A DNA stretch of 64,000 nucleotides. Source: Xenopus tropicalis (Eukaryota > Chordata > Amphibia > Anura > Pipidae). The stretch is from contig NC_030683.2 of assembly GCF_000004195.4 (NCBI RefSeq), forward strand, positions 88,871,410 to 88,935,409, given 5' to 3'. Positions 27,801-34,585 of the stretch are shown here, piece after piece. Position numbers and translations under genes: made by a program. The notes under the pieces were generated by a model. The model ran no database searches and had not been told where the DNA came from. It was given only the letters and a program-made list of their open reading frames with translations. Numbering within the stretch: the stretch's first letter is position 1; every line of letters starts with the position of its first letter.

Positions 27801-30800
27801 GAAAATGTTTGTATTGAAATCCTTACACAAGCACAAAAATGTGGCTTGGAGATTTTATTCTGTCATTATCCACAAGAACAATGTTAGCACCCTCGTGCAC
27901 AGATATCCAGCTACAGACCCTTCACTAAAGTGCTTTCCATGACATAAGAACCTTACCAGTGATAAGGAGCATGCCAAGATTTCTTATCATGAGGCTATCA
28001 TGTATAAAATGGCTTACATGGTGCTTAACTGAAAACTAGACTATCAGTAACAACTAATTAGAAAAATGTACCCTATTTCTATGTTGGGTTTGTATTTTGC
28101 TTTTACAGACAACTTTGTAAGCATAAGTAAGCACCGTGTACCTGCATGTACTCCAGGGCTGGTTATGCCTGCCCAAAGCAATTTATCACAAAAGGACAAA
28201 GTATAGCTAAATACTGGGTTTACAGGTATACCAAATTCTAACCATGACATCCTGTAAGATTTCAAAACATTTACAATAAATTACCATTTAGTATGTCCAG
28301 GAAACTGACTTTATACATGGTACAAGTTACTTGTAGCCTAACACCAGGGGCACATGGAGCAGATTGCTTCCCACACATGTGCTTTGTACACAAGCAGAGG
28401 AAAGCGGATCTGCCTTTCCTGTGCCTTTAGCTCCATTGACAGGCACGGTGTCAGCCTGTGTTGATATCAGCACAAAAATCAATGTTTTTTCACATCGATA
28501 TTAAATGCACGTTTATATCTTAAACATATTTAAATATGCAGAATAGCAAATACCTATTAAAGTGCACCAGAATAGCAAATCTCCAGCAAAAAATCCCAAT
28601 ATCCTTAACTGGTTTCTGAAAATTCCATATTTATTTTACTAGCACTTAAAAGTTTCAAGGCATTAAAATATAGGCCCATAATTGATAAGTGATAGCACTT
28701 GAAATTGTGAGTTATATTCTCCTGTATATCACCCAATTCGCTAAACTTTTTAGTCCAGATTTAGTAAAAGCAGTAAAAATCACCACTTGTTTAGCTTGTG
28801 AGTTCTCTCTTTTTTGGTGTTAATATCACTGAGTAAATGATTTCTAAGAGTGAGATTTTCAGCATTCCCTAATAAAAAACTTGGAAATAGTGGTCGTCAT
28901 ATACAAACTAGACAACTGGATGCAAAGTACAAAAACCAGGGTCTCACCATGTTATGCAGCACCTTGTAGAGATTGTTCATCAGCTCCTGTCACTGTAAAA
29001 CTTTTAATCTGAGCTCCTTACTATACACACATGCACCAACACTAGAACCAGCTGTATTGCAATTTTCTGTTCAGCTGTTTGCAACATACAACCTCCTCAT
29101 AGATAATTCCCAGATCAGAATTAAATTTAAGACACCTGCTTTACAATGATATACACAACACTAAAATTCTATCGGCCATCTAGGAATATCCAGTGCTCCA
29201 ATGTTTCCCTACTTGGCCTTCAGGCTGAAATTCCAAGAATATCTAAAACAGCAAATAAGCATTCACCCTAACTAGCCTTCAGACTGCCCCCACAACCAAT
29301 GCCTTGGGTTACCTGGGGGCAGCACAACAGTTTGTGAATTTATGAGCTAATCTGAGCTTTATTAGATAGAGAAGCCCCTGAACAAAATTTTAGCTATTCC
29401 CTTTCTACATTTAATGATTTTTGATTGTCACTATGATGCAGGGAATTGTATGCCAGTCTATGTAGAAGTAACTGAGCAGGAGAGGAGATGTGATTTACCC
29501 AATGCTTGCTATAAAGACTTTAAACCCAGAACTGCACAGCAGCAGTAGGCACGCCAAAATCTCTCCGGCTCTGTGCCTGCCAGGGCAAGCCATATTCTGC
29601 TGGCTGGACAGAATTCCATGTCTTTCTGCGCAGTCTCATGCTTCTGATTAAATACTGCACAGATAAACCTCACCTATGTCTCAGCACGAAACTCATGTTC
29701 AGAAAGTAGGGCACAGTCAATTAAAAGAGCCTTGTAACTAAATGCCATTAGCAAAGAGAAATAAATGAACCATTTCAGATCAGAGTTTGCAAAGACTATT
29801 TATATAAGCAAGAGCATCTCTACAAAGAATGTATCTTTCTACTATGCATTTATAAAGGGAAACTAATTTTCTCATTGTATGCTGCTGCTTATATCAACCA
29901 AACATAAGAACCTCTGTGACACTGGTAGATGAATACAGAGGACCAGTAACGCAAAAAACATAAATGTCTTATATACATTAGTATGTAAAGCTCAATACTA
30001 CACACACAAAAAAATGAAAAACATGAAAAGAAAAATGGGACAGCTCCATGACATCATTTTTTATGTACAGGAAAAGTACATAAAATGTAACAAAAATGTT
30101 GCATAAATGCATATGGTGTTCTTCATAACCAGTTGTGGAATTAGCACCTCTAGTGGCCATTTCTGTTGTTTTGTCTCTTGGCCACTACAACTGATTGAAA
30201 TGATCTGCAGTGTACACTAAAGCAGTCTATATGTTTAGAACTGACACCAAGAGGATGATCGTAGACCTAGGAGAGCTGTAGTTCAGTATTTGATGACATC
30301 TACATGTGCAAAAAGCAACTTTTGATTTCTGTGAAAAACCTACTAATAGTTAACACCATAAATTCCTTATTCTAAATACCCATCCCTCCATCAGATTGTG
30401 TCTCATAGATATCGCAAATGAAACAGTCCCAAGTGGACATTTGATAAAAACCATGCACAGTCACCCAAGCCAACAAGGAAACATGTAGACTTCGCTTAAC
30501 TGTGATTGTATTAATATAATATAATTAAGGAAAACTATTCCCCCATCTCTACATTAATTATACAATCTCTTGGTGGGGGAAGGACTTCTGCCCTAGGGTG
30601 TTAACTGTAAACCACTATTCATTGTGCCTGAAACTCAATTACAAACTTTTGACATGGTAAATATGTTATCTCCCCTAACACCAAAATGCCCAGTAACCTT
30701 TTCATCCAGATCAGGTCATGCTGTGCAGGATCCCTTTACTGTAAGTCACTTAGGAAATAATCACATCTTCCAGGTCTCATGGTATGTATGTTATATTCAA

Positions 30801-31863
30801 CAAAAACAAACTCTGCAGTAGCACAAATAAAAGAAAACTTTATGAGACCAACTCAAATGGCCACTATAACTACATTTCTAATAGATCTGTTGTAATAAAA
30901 GCAAGGAAGATCTCACATTCTACTCCTTGGGACACAGAGCAAGTATAGATCATTTAGTATCCCACCCCCCAATGCCTCAGGCACATAACTGCAAGCTTTA
31001 TTTGATAAACATACAGGTTTAGGGTGAATTATCTTGAGAGTTCTGAAATATGGGAATGTTATTTTCCACAGAGTCCTATTCAACCTAACAATCTTACTTT
31101 TGTCTGATATCCTTTTTCTCTGTAATTCTAAAACAACGCCTTGTAAATCCATCTTGGTTACAAACAATCCTATTAAGACAACCCTGGTCCTATAGATATA
31201 TATTGTCCTCTATGTTTTGTGTTTTATAGTAAACTCAAGGAACGGTGCTCCACATTATAGAAACAGCCCTTCCTCTTCTCCAGGAAACTACGGCTCCCAA
31301 GCATCCCATATAATAAATCTCAAACATGTACCTAGTTTCTATATGCAGCACTGGAAAACCAGTTAGATAATGAGATCTAATAATATTATCAGGGTACCTA
31401 TGAAACTGATCACTAAAACAGCCTCCTGTATTTCTCCTGGCAGCTGCCAGCACTGCAAACACCACATGCCCAAAGCATTACCCCCCTTGGCTCCTTCCAA
31501 AGCAATGAAGCACATGGCCACCGCTTCTAAAAATATGCAAGGGACACAAAGTCCAATGTACACCGTATCATATACATTGCCCAGTTTTCTGCAGGCAGCC
31601 TCCCTCTCTTAAACAGAATTACTGCAGTATTAGTAAATGAATATCCCAGGAGCACATACACACATTCCATAAATAACATACATTCTCCACTTGTTCCACT
31701 ATAAACGGGTTCTTTCAGGTATATTTATATACAACAGCGTTTGAGAGTATGAAGCATACTGGGTTCCATAGACTTACTCTTTGCCCTGCTGCCAGGAGTT
31801 CTTCCTGCTAAGAGAGTATCTGATGTGGCGATGCGGCTGCGGGACACAGCTCAGGTTCCCCAT
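4760..31863 (-). CDS. plekhn1: plekhn1 (CLPABP), complete gene, 16 coding exons
   Basis: Pleckstrin homology domain-containing family N member 1, a lipid-binding adaptor. The mammalian protein is reported to bind cardiolipin and phosphatidic acid and to associate with mitochondria. I joined 16 exons by GT..AG borders and reading phase. The total is 2175 nt, a 724-residue protein, somewhat longer than human isoforms of about 600-650 residues. It starts MGNLSC, which fits Gly2 myristoylation and Cys6 palmitoylation, as in human. A first PH-type fold spans about residues 95-195 (ends in the helix QKWLYHLEKQ, Trp189). A second spans about 248-340 (KVKLQTLPFK through INTIRVMC to the EEWIEHL helix, Trp332). 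The C-terminal half is Ser/Gln-rich and probably disordered, with human-like blocks SLYAEPYTP and YDNIWD. klhl17 lies upstream on the same strand, as in mammals. No frame break was seen. Confidence 0.95.
5515..5563 (-). CDS. plekhn1: plekhn1 exon 15 (small 49-nt exon)
   Basis: This short exon encodes VSAVKEEMALSYRNKA plus the first base of a Val codon. The acceptor is CATTTTAG and the donor GTAGGA. It is the only arrangement I found that joins exon 14 (phase 0) to exon 16 (which needs one carried base) without a frame break. It was placed by phase and splice logic rather than strong homology. Confidence 0.8.
5798..5990. repeat. Probable MITE fragment in plekhn1 intron 14
   Basis: It begins AAAGGGGTTGTACATTCACT, resembling the end of another abundant Xenopus TTAA-type MITE family, then runs through AT-rich DNA without a visible second end. 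Assigned by recall of the family end only. Confidence 0.35.
6117..6347 (-). CDS. plekhn1: plekhn1 exon 14
   Basis: The exon has 77 codons, phase 0, acceptor ATCTTTTAG and donor GTAAGT. It encodes a basic, Ser/Pro-rich stretch including SKLKTSGSFQISRNPHPALQ and IPPALGPFFKS. No domain is recognised. Splice sites and phase agreement on both sides support it. Confidence 0.88.
6696..6824 (-). CDS. plekhn1: plekhn1 exon 13 (conserved C-terminal block)
   Basis: The exon has 43 codons, phase 0 at both ends, acceptor TTATTGTAG and donor GTAAGA. It encodes LNRWSLQSDSQQSYHSDSNN, then SSLYAEPYTPIDGLESNFM. This matches human LHRLSLES..SPLYADPYTPP..GLEEFL. It is the best-conserved block outside the PH folds and a possible partner-binding segment (inference). 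Confidence 0.93.
6825..8180. other. plekhn1 intron 12, first part
   Basis: AT-rich intron DNA with a short (TA)n run near 7710. No exon-like block in phase with exons 12 and 13 and no named repeat was seen. Confidence 0.5.
8190..8602. mobile_element. Fragment of GTGTATGGCCA-ended DNA element
   Basis: The right end, CGTGTATGGCCAGCTTAAG at about 8582-8600, matches the end of the ...GTATGGCCACCTT element family seen at 12396, 20734 and 43550. The interior has a long open frame over 8293-8502 that belongs to the repeat rather than to a host gene. No left terminal repeat is evident. Confidence 0.5.
8641..8705. repeat. Two-copy tandem duplication, about 33 bp
   Basis: AGAAGATAGCAGTAATCTCA and AGAAGATAGTATTACTCTCA, each followed by TCATAGCTGCTA. 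A small intronic duplication. Confidence 0.7.
9002..9265 (-). CDS. plekhn1: plekhn1 exon 12 (longest exon, low-complexity region)
   Basis: The exon has 88 codons, phase 0 at both ends, acceptor TTTTGCAG and donor GTATGT. It encodes CFGNPVWSSATNGLSDLQRG and an acidic stretch IPETPSEEEVMSPVYREPY, ending HSSGDHHNE. I cannot align it confidently to human, so it may account for part of the extra length of the frog protein. The uninterrupted frame and splice signals support it as coding. Confidence 0.88.
9397..9527. repeat. Inverted repeat with hammerhead-like core
   Basis: The arms ACAATCCAGAAAATCGAAGC (from 9397) and GCTTCGACTTTCTGGATTGT (ending 9527) pair almost fully. Inside, on the plus strand, CTCACGG is followed by GGCTG / CAGCC arms of a short stem and then GAAAC (9429-9457). 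This is arranged like a degenerate hammerhead ribozyme core. Confidence 0.55.
9568..9820. repeat. Near-perfect 250-bp fold-back repeat with hammerhead-like core
   Basis: The left arm (from about 9568, AAAGCAAAGTGTCAGCAATC) and the right arm (ending about 9817) are close reverse complements over roughly 110 bp. The centre carries CTGACGA (9690-9696), a stem closed by GTCCC / GGGAAC, then GAAA (9715-9718) on the plus strand. AATAAA is at 9755-9760 and GAGTGC at 9794-9799. It lies in plekhn1 intron 11. Confidence 0.7.
9817..9852. repeat. (TA)n microsatellite
   Basis: About 18 uninterrupted TA units directly after the 9568-9820 fold-back. Confidence 0.9.
10040..10083. repeat. (TA)n/(TATC)n microsatellite
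   Basis: Mixed TA and TATC units ending about 25 bp left of exon 11, on the donor side of the intron. Confidence 0.85.
10107..10301 (-). CDS. plekhn1: plekhn1 exon 11 (low-complexity region)
   Basis: The exon has 65 codons, phase 0, acceptor CCTCTCAG and donor GTAAGT. It encodes a Ser/Thr/His/Gln-rich segment that includes RQSHSTTHGSDRQS and ends LSPGYSEPVH. No domain was seen. Phase continuity with exons 10 and 12 and good splice sites support it, and human PLEKHN1 also has a Ser-rich segment here. Confidence 0.88.
10465..10619 (-). CDS. plekhn1: plekhn1 exon 10 (end of PH fold 2, Ser-rich tail begins)
   Basis: The exon is 155 nt with acceptor TTACACAG and donor GTATGT. It encodes RYINTIRVMCLSQMDYEEWI then EHLKRTQQQNRDSS. 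INTIRVMC matches human INTIRVVC, and Trp332 is the PH C-terminal helix Trp. It then enters a Ser/Gln-rich stretch. The following intron is only 163 bp. Confidence 0.95.
11118..11160 (+). repeat. Degenerate hammerhead-like core
   Basis: TTTGACAAAGGTCC, a short loop, then GAGACCTAAACATTGAA. The order and spacing resemble the TTGATAAAGGTCC..GGACCGAAACGTTG unit on the minus strand at 25439-25475, with several substitutions. It lies in plekhn1 intron 9. Confidence 0.4.
11440..11515 (-). CDS. plekhn1: plekhn1 exon 9 (PH fold 2)
   Basis: The exon is 76 nt with acceptor TTGTACAG and donor GTAAGT. It encodes GELPLKAIRVVSDEAEKKRK and then SFLIEG, matching human GELPLRAV..SFLIEG. It ends after one base of the Gly codon, which exon 10 completes. 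Confidence 0.95.
12396..12704. mobile_element. TTAAAGGTGG(C/T)CATACA element, full length
   Basis: The left end is CCTAAAGGTGGTCATACATG and the right end CATGTATGGTCACCTTAAT; these terminal inverted repeats are flanked by (mutated) TTAA. The ends belong to the same family as 20734-21026. It lies in intron 8 of plekhn1 close to exon 8. The open frame across 12306-12497 is partly this repeat. Confidence 0.75.
12751..12831 (-). CDS. plekhn1: plekhn1 exon 8 (PH fold 2)
   Basis: The exon has 27 codons, phase 0 at both ends, acceptor CTCTCTAG and donor GTAAGA. It encodes ELNERLLVLYPSSLVILSEE followed by GKHLCFK, matching human RLLVLYPTSLAIFSEE..LCFK. A MITE (12396-12704) lies in the downstream intron within 50 bp of the donor. 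Confidence 0.95.
13301..13447 (-). CDS. plekhn1: plekhn1 exon 7 (linker and start of PH fold 2)
   Basis: The exon has 49 codons in phase 0, with acceptor TTTCCCTAG. The donor GTTAGC is weaker than the others in this gene. The reading frame is fixed by the neighbours and encodes an acidic/Gln-rich linker followed by SITCISKVKLQTLPFK. That end matches human SRVKLQHLP, the first strand of the second PH-type fold. A second open frame across this exon is a shadow. Confidence 0.9.
13448..15179. other. plekhn1 intron 6, no named repeat
   Basis: 1.7 kb of intron. Open frames of 85-110 codons at 13941-14198 and 14271-14603 lack splice context, conserved motifs or agreement with the host frame, so I treat them as chance. 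Confidence 0.5.
15180..15304 (-). CDS. plekhn1: plekhn1 exon 6 (C-terminal helix of PH fold 1)
   Basis: The exon is 125 nt with acceptor TTCCTAG and donor GTATAT. Its first two bases complete the Gly codon from exon 5. It encodes PLLNPLIVYCESQQELQKWL, then YHLEKQIQLNGG. The Trp (residue 189 of the model) is the conserved Trp of the PH C-terminal helix, and the human protein has WLYHLEKQ at the same place. Confidence 0.95.
15338..15512 (-). mobile_element. L2-type LINE 3' tail fragment
   Basis: Read on the minus strand it ends with TATTGTACAGCGCTGCGGAA, TATGTTGGCGCTTTATAAAT. This is the typical 3' tail of vertebrate L2/CR1-group LINEs (CAGCGCT.. GCGCTTTATAAA). Similar tails occur at 35900 and 42880. 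Confidence 0.55.
16149..16242 (-). CDS. plekhn1: plekhn1 exon 5 (PH fold 1)
   Basis: The exon is 94 nt with acceptor TTCCAG and donor GTAAAAG, starts in phase 0 and ends after one base of a Gly codon. It encodes GLVPLKELSVYKLERSKGPA and then NQVQEYAFRITG, matching human LLPLTELSV..AFQITG. A CpG-rich hairpin repeat begins only about 135 bp upstream of this exon in the intron (16377-16909). Confidence 0.94.
16377..16909. mobile_element. CpG-rich 530-bp hairpin element (copy 1)
   Basis: It starts GGGGCACATTTACTAACCCA and ends TAAATCAGCCCC, with a very CpG-rich interior full of GCGATTTTTTCG and CGCAAAATCTTGCG motifs. The two halves fold back on each other around 16637. It lies in plekhn1 intron 4, about 135 bp from exon 5. 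It belongs to the same family as 22945-23445. Several 70-118-codon open frames here are artefacts of the repeat. Confidence 0.8.
17384..17515. repeat. Near-perfect 130-bp fold-back
   Basis: GCAGAGAAAATATGTAGGTT and AATTCTGTAGAACAACATAC on the left pair with GTATGTTGTTCCACAGAATT and AAGCTACATATTTTCTCTGC on the right. The loop is near 17450. Family unknown. Confidence 0.75.
17990..18195 (-). repeat. Fold-back repeat with hammerhead-like core
   Basis: On the minus strand CCTGAGGAAGG (from 18090) leads into a G-run / C-run stem and then CGAAACGTTG (18058-18067). This matches the order CTGANGA, stem II, GAAA of a hammerhead core. AATAAA follows at 18037-18042 and GAGTGC at 17995-18000. The right half is an inverted partial copy, so the whole forms a hairpin of about 200 bp. 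It lies in plekhn1 intron 4. Confidence 0.6.
18800..19040. repeat. Probable TTAA-type MITE, right end
   Basis: It ends GGTGGACTGTCCCTTTAAG, a typical ...CCCTTTAA terminus of Xenopus MITEs. The left end is not clear. Confidence 0.4.
19654..19734 (-). CDS. plekhn1: plekhn1 exon 4 (PH fold 1)
   Basis: The exon has 27 codons, phase 0 at both ends, with acceptor TTTGCAG and donor GTAAGG. It encodes DISDCYLELFQSHLYFQSRG followed by PTGLTYQ, nearly identical to the human segment (DCYLELF..HLYFQ) that forms beta strands of PH domain 1. Confidence 0.95.
19735..20730. other. plekhn1 intron 3, no gene or named repeat
   Basis: Unremarkable intron sequence. Open frames are short and not flanked by splice signals in a useful phase. 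Confidence 0.5.
20734..21026. mobile_element. TAAAGGTGGCCATACACG element, full length
   Basis: The left end is TAAAGGTGGCCATACACG and the right end CGTGTATGGCCACCTCAA, 18-bp terminal inverted repeats. Internal blocks such as ATCTGGCCATTTTCAGGCCA are shared, inverted, with 43550-43800. It is a non-autonomous element in plekhn1 intron 3. Confidence 0.8.
21657..21803 (-). CDS. plekhn1: plekhn1 exon 3 (start of PH fold 1)
   Basis: The exon has 49 codons, phase 0 at both ends, acceptor TTTAACAG and donor GTAAAG. It encodes DIGNHEIQKDSVDQRFLSIF, a basic stretch RKGKKK, then MIHYSKVKFCFQNSQ. This matches the human segment leading into the first beta strand of PH domain 1. The basic run could help bind acidic phospholipid (inference). 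Confidence 0.94.
22168..22557 (+). pseudogene. Possible DIRS-like retroelement remnant
   Basis: A 129-codon open frame whose last third (SGKALDSASFKMKILAISAW) resembles the helix in tyrosine-recombinase (DIRS) elements, where ...S.STLKV.VSALSA.. is typical. The rest is not recognisable and no flanking repeat was found. It is low-confidence and could be chance; it is not a plekhn1 exon, being on the other strand. Confidence 0.25.
22945..23445. mobile_element. CpG-rich 500-bp hairpin element (copy 2) with TTA duplication
   Basis: It starts GGGGCTGATTTACTTACCCA and ends TTAGTAAATCAGCCCC, with TTA on both sides (22942-22944 and 23446-23448). The two arms pair almost completely around 23195 (AGCGTTAAAACTTACGCG against CGCGTAAGTTTTAACGCT). 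The 3-bp TTA duplication fits PIF/Harbinger-type insertion (inference). It lies in plekhn1 intron 2. Confidence 0.85.
23449..25370. other. plekhn1 intron 2, middle part
   Basis: About 1.9 kb without a recognisable gene or named element, apart from short AT-rich and TA-rich runs near 25330-25360. Confidence 0.5.
25380..25476 (-). repeat. Hammerhead-like core followed by AATAAA
   Basis: On the minus strand: CTTGATAAAGGTCC, a short loop, GGGGACCGAAACGTTGG (25439-25475), then AATAAA at 25411-25416 and GTGTGC at 25380-25385. The paired GGTCC / GGACC arms and the following GAAAC mimic stem II and the 3' core of a hammerhead ribozyme; the 5' core is degenerate. It lies in plekhn1 intron 2. Confidence 0.55.
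25950..25992. repeat. Left-end fragment of TAAAGGTGGCCATACACG element
   Basis: TTAAAGGTGGCCATACACGC matches the terminus of 20734-21026. Only about 40 bp is retained. Confidence 0.6.
26090..26150 (-). repeat. Diverged fragment of CAGGTATGGG element
   Basis: TTTGGAGCTTTCTAAATAAT then GGGTTTCCAAATAAT resembles, in reverse orientation, the GAAACCC..TATCCAGAAAGCTCC part of the element at 1519-1846. Confidence 0.45.
26664..26722. repeat. Short tandem duplication, about 31 bp
   Basis: Two copies of CTTGCCCTCGCAGCCTCTCA followed by CAACC. Confidence 0.8.
26935..27062 (-). mobile_element. SINE-like repeat fragment with box-B-like motif
   Basis: On the minus strand it contains GAGTTTGATTCCAGCCAGGG and GGAGTTTGTATGTTCTCC, then GTGTGGGTTTGCTCCAGTTT. 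This is a repeat widespread in fish and amphibian genomes. GTTTGATTCC resembles a tRNA-type box B (inference). A second fragment lies at 59455-59505. Confidence 0.5.
27680..27779 (-). CDS. plekhn1: plekhn1 exon 2
   Basis: This is a 100-nt exon with polypyrimidine tract and CAG acceptor at 27780-27788 and donor GTAAG at 27675-27679. It encodes QDGRTKWTYLFGNESG and ends in ILHYIPGK. The LFHYIPG-like end matches human PLEKHN1 just before its first PH domain. The first base completes the Glu codon from exon 1, and the exon ends in phase 0. Confidence 0.92.
27780..31060. other. plekhn1 intron 1, main part
   Basis: More than 3 kb of AT-rich intron with no clear coding or repeat element. Intron 1 often carries enhancers, but none can be recognised here from sequence alone. 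Confidence 0.5.
31080..31190. repeat. Possible diverged CAGGTATGGG element fragment
   Basis: ATCCTTTTTCTCTGTAATTC and CAATCCTATTAAG resemble internal blocks of the element at 1519-1846. Terminal repeats are absent. Confidence 0.35.
31778..31863 (-). CDS. plekhn1: plekhn1 exon 1 (start codon, N-acylation motif)
   Basis: The ATG is at 31861-31863 on the minus strand and opens MGNLSCVPQPHRHIRYSL, close to the N-terminus of human PLEKHN1. Gly2 and Cys6 form a likely dual acylation (membrane anchor) signal, and the following stretch is basic. The exon ends after 28 codons plus GA, at a consensus donor GTAAGT (31772-31777). The split Glu codon (GA|G) is completed by exon 2, which confirms the join. 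The start is supported by homology and by a CpG-rich region just upstream. Confidence 0.93.
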
Positions 31864-32030
31864 CCTGTTCCCTCGAAGTCTTTAGTGAGACTGAATTGCC
31901 TGTGTGCTGGGAGCGCTCACCTCACCCCTCGCTTCCGCCAGCATGGGGACGAGTGGGTGTTACCGGGCTGTGAGTAAACACGGCAAGCGACCTTACAATA
32001 CAAGTTATGCAAAACGTGTTGGGGAATGTG
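31820..32030 (-). promoter_or_regulatory. plekhn1: CpG-rich 5' region / likely plekhn1 promoter
   Basis: This is a local rise in GC and CpG (GCG, CGC, CCG repeated) around and upstream of the plekhn1 ATG, in an otherwise AT-rich, CpG-poor region. I saw no TATA box. It would hold the 5' UTR and core promoter. The transcription start cannot be placed from sequence alone. Confidence 0.45.
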
Positions 32031-32556
32031 TGACACATTGTGGGATGGGGTGTCCCATTCATTCTTCCTTATCTCATTTGTCTGAGGGTTACCAGTGGTT
32101 GTATCAGAGAGAAATAGTAGATTTTACGTCTGAGGTGATGCAGGGCATAGTTATGACACAATAAATCACAATTTATGTCATTGTTGCCTTAATATAGTGT
32201 CGTTTTCTATGTTGTATCTCAGAGTCTCTAAATAGCTGAGGTAATCATACTAGTGTGTATATTAAGATATGATACAAATTCAAATAAAGTGTTAAAAAGT
32301 ATTTATTTGTTAATTTTTTCAACTTATTTGTTCCCATTGTGCCAAATTTAGAGTAGGGTGGTAAATCTACTTTAGTGTTTGTATAGTTACTTTTGTGCAG
32401 GGGTACTTATGATGGGGGATTAGTTAGGTTAGTTGTGGCTTCATATAGTTGCCAAAAATGAACCATTTTCCAATGATAAGCATAGCTGTAAATATCCTGC
32501 CAATTATTGGCTGTCCCACTTGATACTGTTTTTTGGGTGGCTTCTAAGGGCTGAGA

Positions 32557-32868
32557 CACACGGGGAGATTAGTCACCGCATGACAAATCTTCCTTTTCAC
32601 AGGCGACTAATCTCCGTAAAATGCCATCCCACCGGCTTCAATGTAAATCACCAGTGGGATGGCATACGCAGCGCCGCGATTTGCCGAAGTCGCGGAAGTT
32701 TCCTCTCAAGGCAACTTCCACGATCTCCGCAAATCGCGGTGCCACACATGCCATCCCACCGCCGATTTAGAATCTAGCCGGTGGGATGGCATTTCGGTAG
32801 ATTAGTCACCCGCAACAAGGGAGATTTGATGTGCGGCGACTAATCTCCCTGTCTGTCACAGCCCTAAG
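32557..32868. mobile_element. Fold-back MITE with GGGAGATTAGTC(G/A)CC arms
   Basis: It begins AGGGCTGAGACACACGGGGA and ends CTCCCTGTCTGTCACAGCCC, with GAGATTAGTC / GACTAATCTC pairs and internal inverted GGTGGGATGGCAT blocks. It lies about 700 bp upstream of plekhn1. The fragment at 59218-59450 shares the same ends. Confidence 0.75.
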
Positions 32869-33268
32869 GGTGAAGACACATGGAGCTACTAGTAGCTGCT
32901 ACTTGTAGTGGCTACTAAAATAGACAATGCTAATCATTTACTGATAACAGTCTCAGCATGTCTTTTAACAGAGGCAATTCTCAGTATTGTCTATTGTCTA
33001 TGGCAGGGTATTTTTTGGAATTTAGTAGCCATGAAAAAGCAGCTGCTACTAGTAGCTCCATGTATCTTCACCCTAAGGGCAAACACACACAGCTACTTAG
33101 TAGCAGCTACTTGTCATGGCTACATCAGAAAATACTCTTCCATAGACAATACTGAGAATTGCCTCTGCTAAAACACACATAGAGACAATTATCAGTAAAT
33201 GACCAGCATTGTCTTTTTTATAGCTGCGACAAGTAGCTGCTACTAGTAGCTTTGTTTGTCTTTACCCT
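32869..33268. repeat. Palindrome-rich repeat, two units built on AGCTACTAGTAGC
   Basis: It starts AAGGGTGAAGACACATGGAG and ends TTTGTCTTTACCCT. In between, AGCTACTAGTAGCTGCTAC and AATTCTCAGTATTGTCTAT each recur in inverted form, so two hairpins sit back to back. It follows the 32557-32868 element directly. Confidence 0.7.
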
Positions 33269-33269
33269 A

Positions 33270-34560
33270 CACTGCTGAAATTTGGGCATTTCTAGACAGT
33301 TTTTCCTGCTATGTGCCACAAAAATGGCCAATGATTGGCTTCTGGGAAAAGGAGAGTTGTGTATATCATATGCCTTTATTGTTTCATATTAGGGATTGAG
33401 TGCTATGATCATGTAATAACACAAGGCCAAAAGCTGAGTGCTTTTATAAAGAGACACAAGAACAACATTCAAAATTTGCCTGCAGCATTTAAACTGTATG
33501 TTTAAAATGTCAATATTAATGGTGTGCAAGACACCTATGACCATATGCTATACCTGGAGAGAGAGGTGTCCCCTTTCACTTTTGAGTTTAAAGTATTTTG
33601 GGAAAAAATACTGTCCTTCCTATATCTGTTGTCTTTTTTTCTATTAATAACATTGGCATAAAGTTTCATTTTTACTAGCTGGCCAGTAAAATACATGCCA
33701 GACGGCAACCCTATTTGTGGGTCAGCATGCTTGCCATAGACTGAATTCTCTGTTCACAAAGGCCAATCAAGAGCTAGCAGGATCAGAACTGCTGCGCCAC
33801 ACATAGAATGCTATGCACACTGTCCAGCAGACTTTAAAAAAGTGAATTTGTGCCTAAAAGTCATTCTGTAATATGCTTAGCAAGCTTTGGACTATCATTA
33901 ACTCTGGGATTTAGTCATTCTGTAAATCTGCGTATAAAATGGAATAGAATTTGCATCTTTCTGGTCCCAGTTGTGCTACAGATTGATGTATCACATCTTT
34001 AAGTTACATCTGATATTTAATACGTGTACGAAAACGTGAGCCATGCATTCCATTGTGATTAAATGGCAATTACAGAATTACGGCATTCATTCACTAAAAC
34101 AGATGGTGGCTTAAATGATGCTGGGATACAGCAGGCTTGTAAATTCTATATATTGCTGCCTTTAACTTTTATAGGTTTAGTAGGTTAACATGCAGTTACA
34201 TAAAGGCATGGGTGTATTATTTAGTGTATTAGAGCTGAATAATTGTGAACCGCGATGTTCTTATTTATCTAAGGGTAAGGCACTAACATCTTTTACCATT
34301 TTCATCATATATTATAATTTAACATGAATGTATTTCTGTCACATTAAACTCATTTGTTCTAGTACTTTCTAGTAACATGTTATTTTAAATTCCAAATACA
34401 CGACTGATGATTTTACCTGCCACTACAGTTAATGCTCACTTTTGTTTTGAGCACATGCTAAAAAGACTGTGTGGCGGGTAAAGCATACAAATGTCATGAT
34501 CTTCCTATGTTACCCAACAGCTGAACTGCGAGATCACTGGCTATTAAGCTACACAAATCA
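33270..34560. other. Intergenic, no gene seen
   Basis: AT-rich sequence upstream of plekhn1 with no long open frame, CpG cluster or named repeat. Confidence 0.5.
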
Positions 34561-34585
34561 TGATTTCAAACGTAGTGGACACCAA

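Noticed and set aside
30145..30161. Second CTCF-like motif CCTCTAGTGGCCA
   Set aside because: Too few core positions match to list it as a site.
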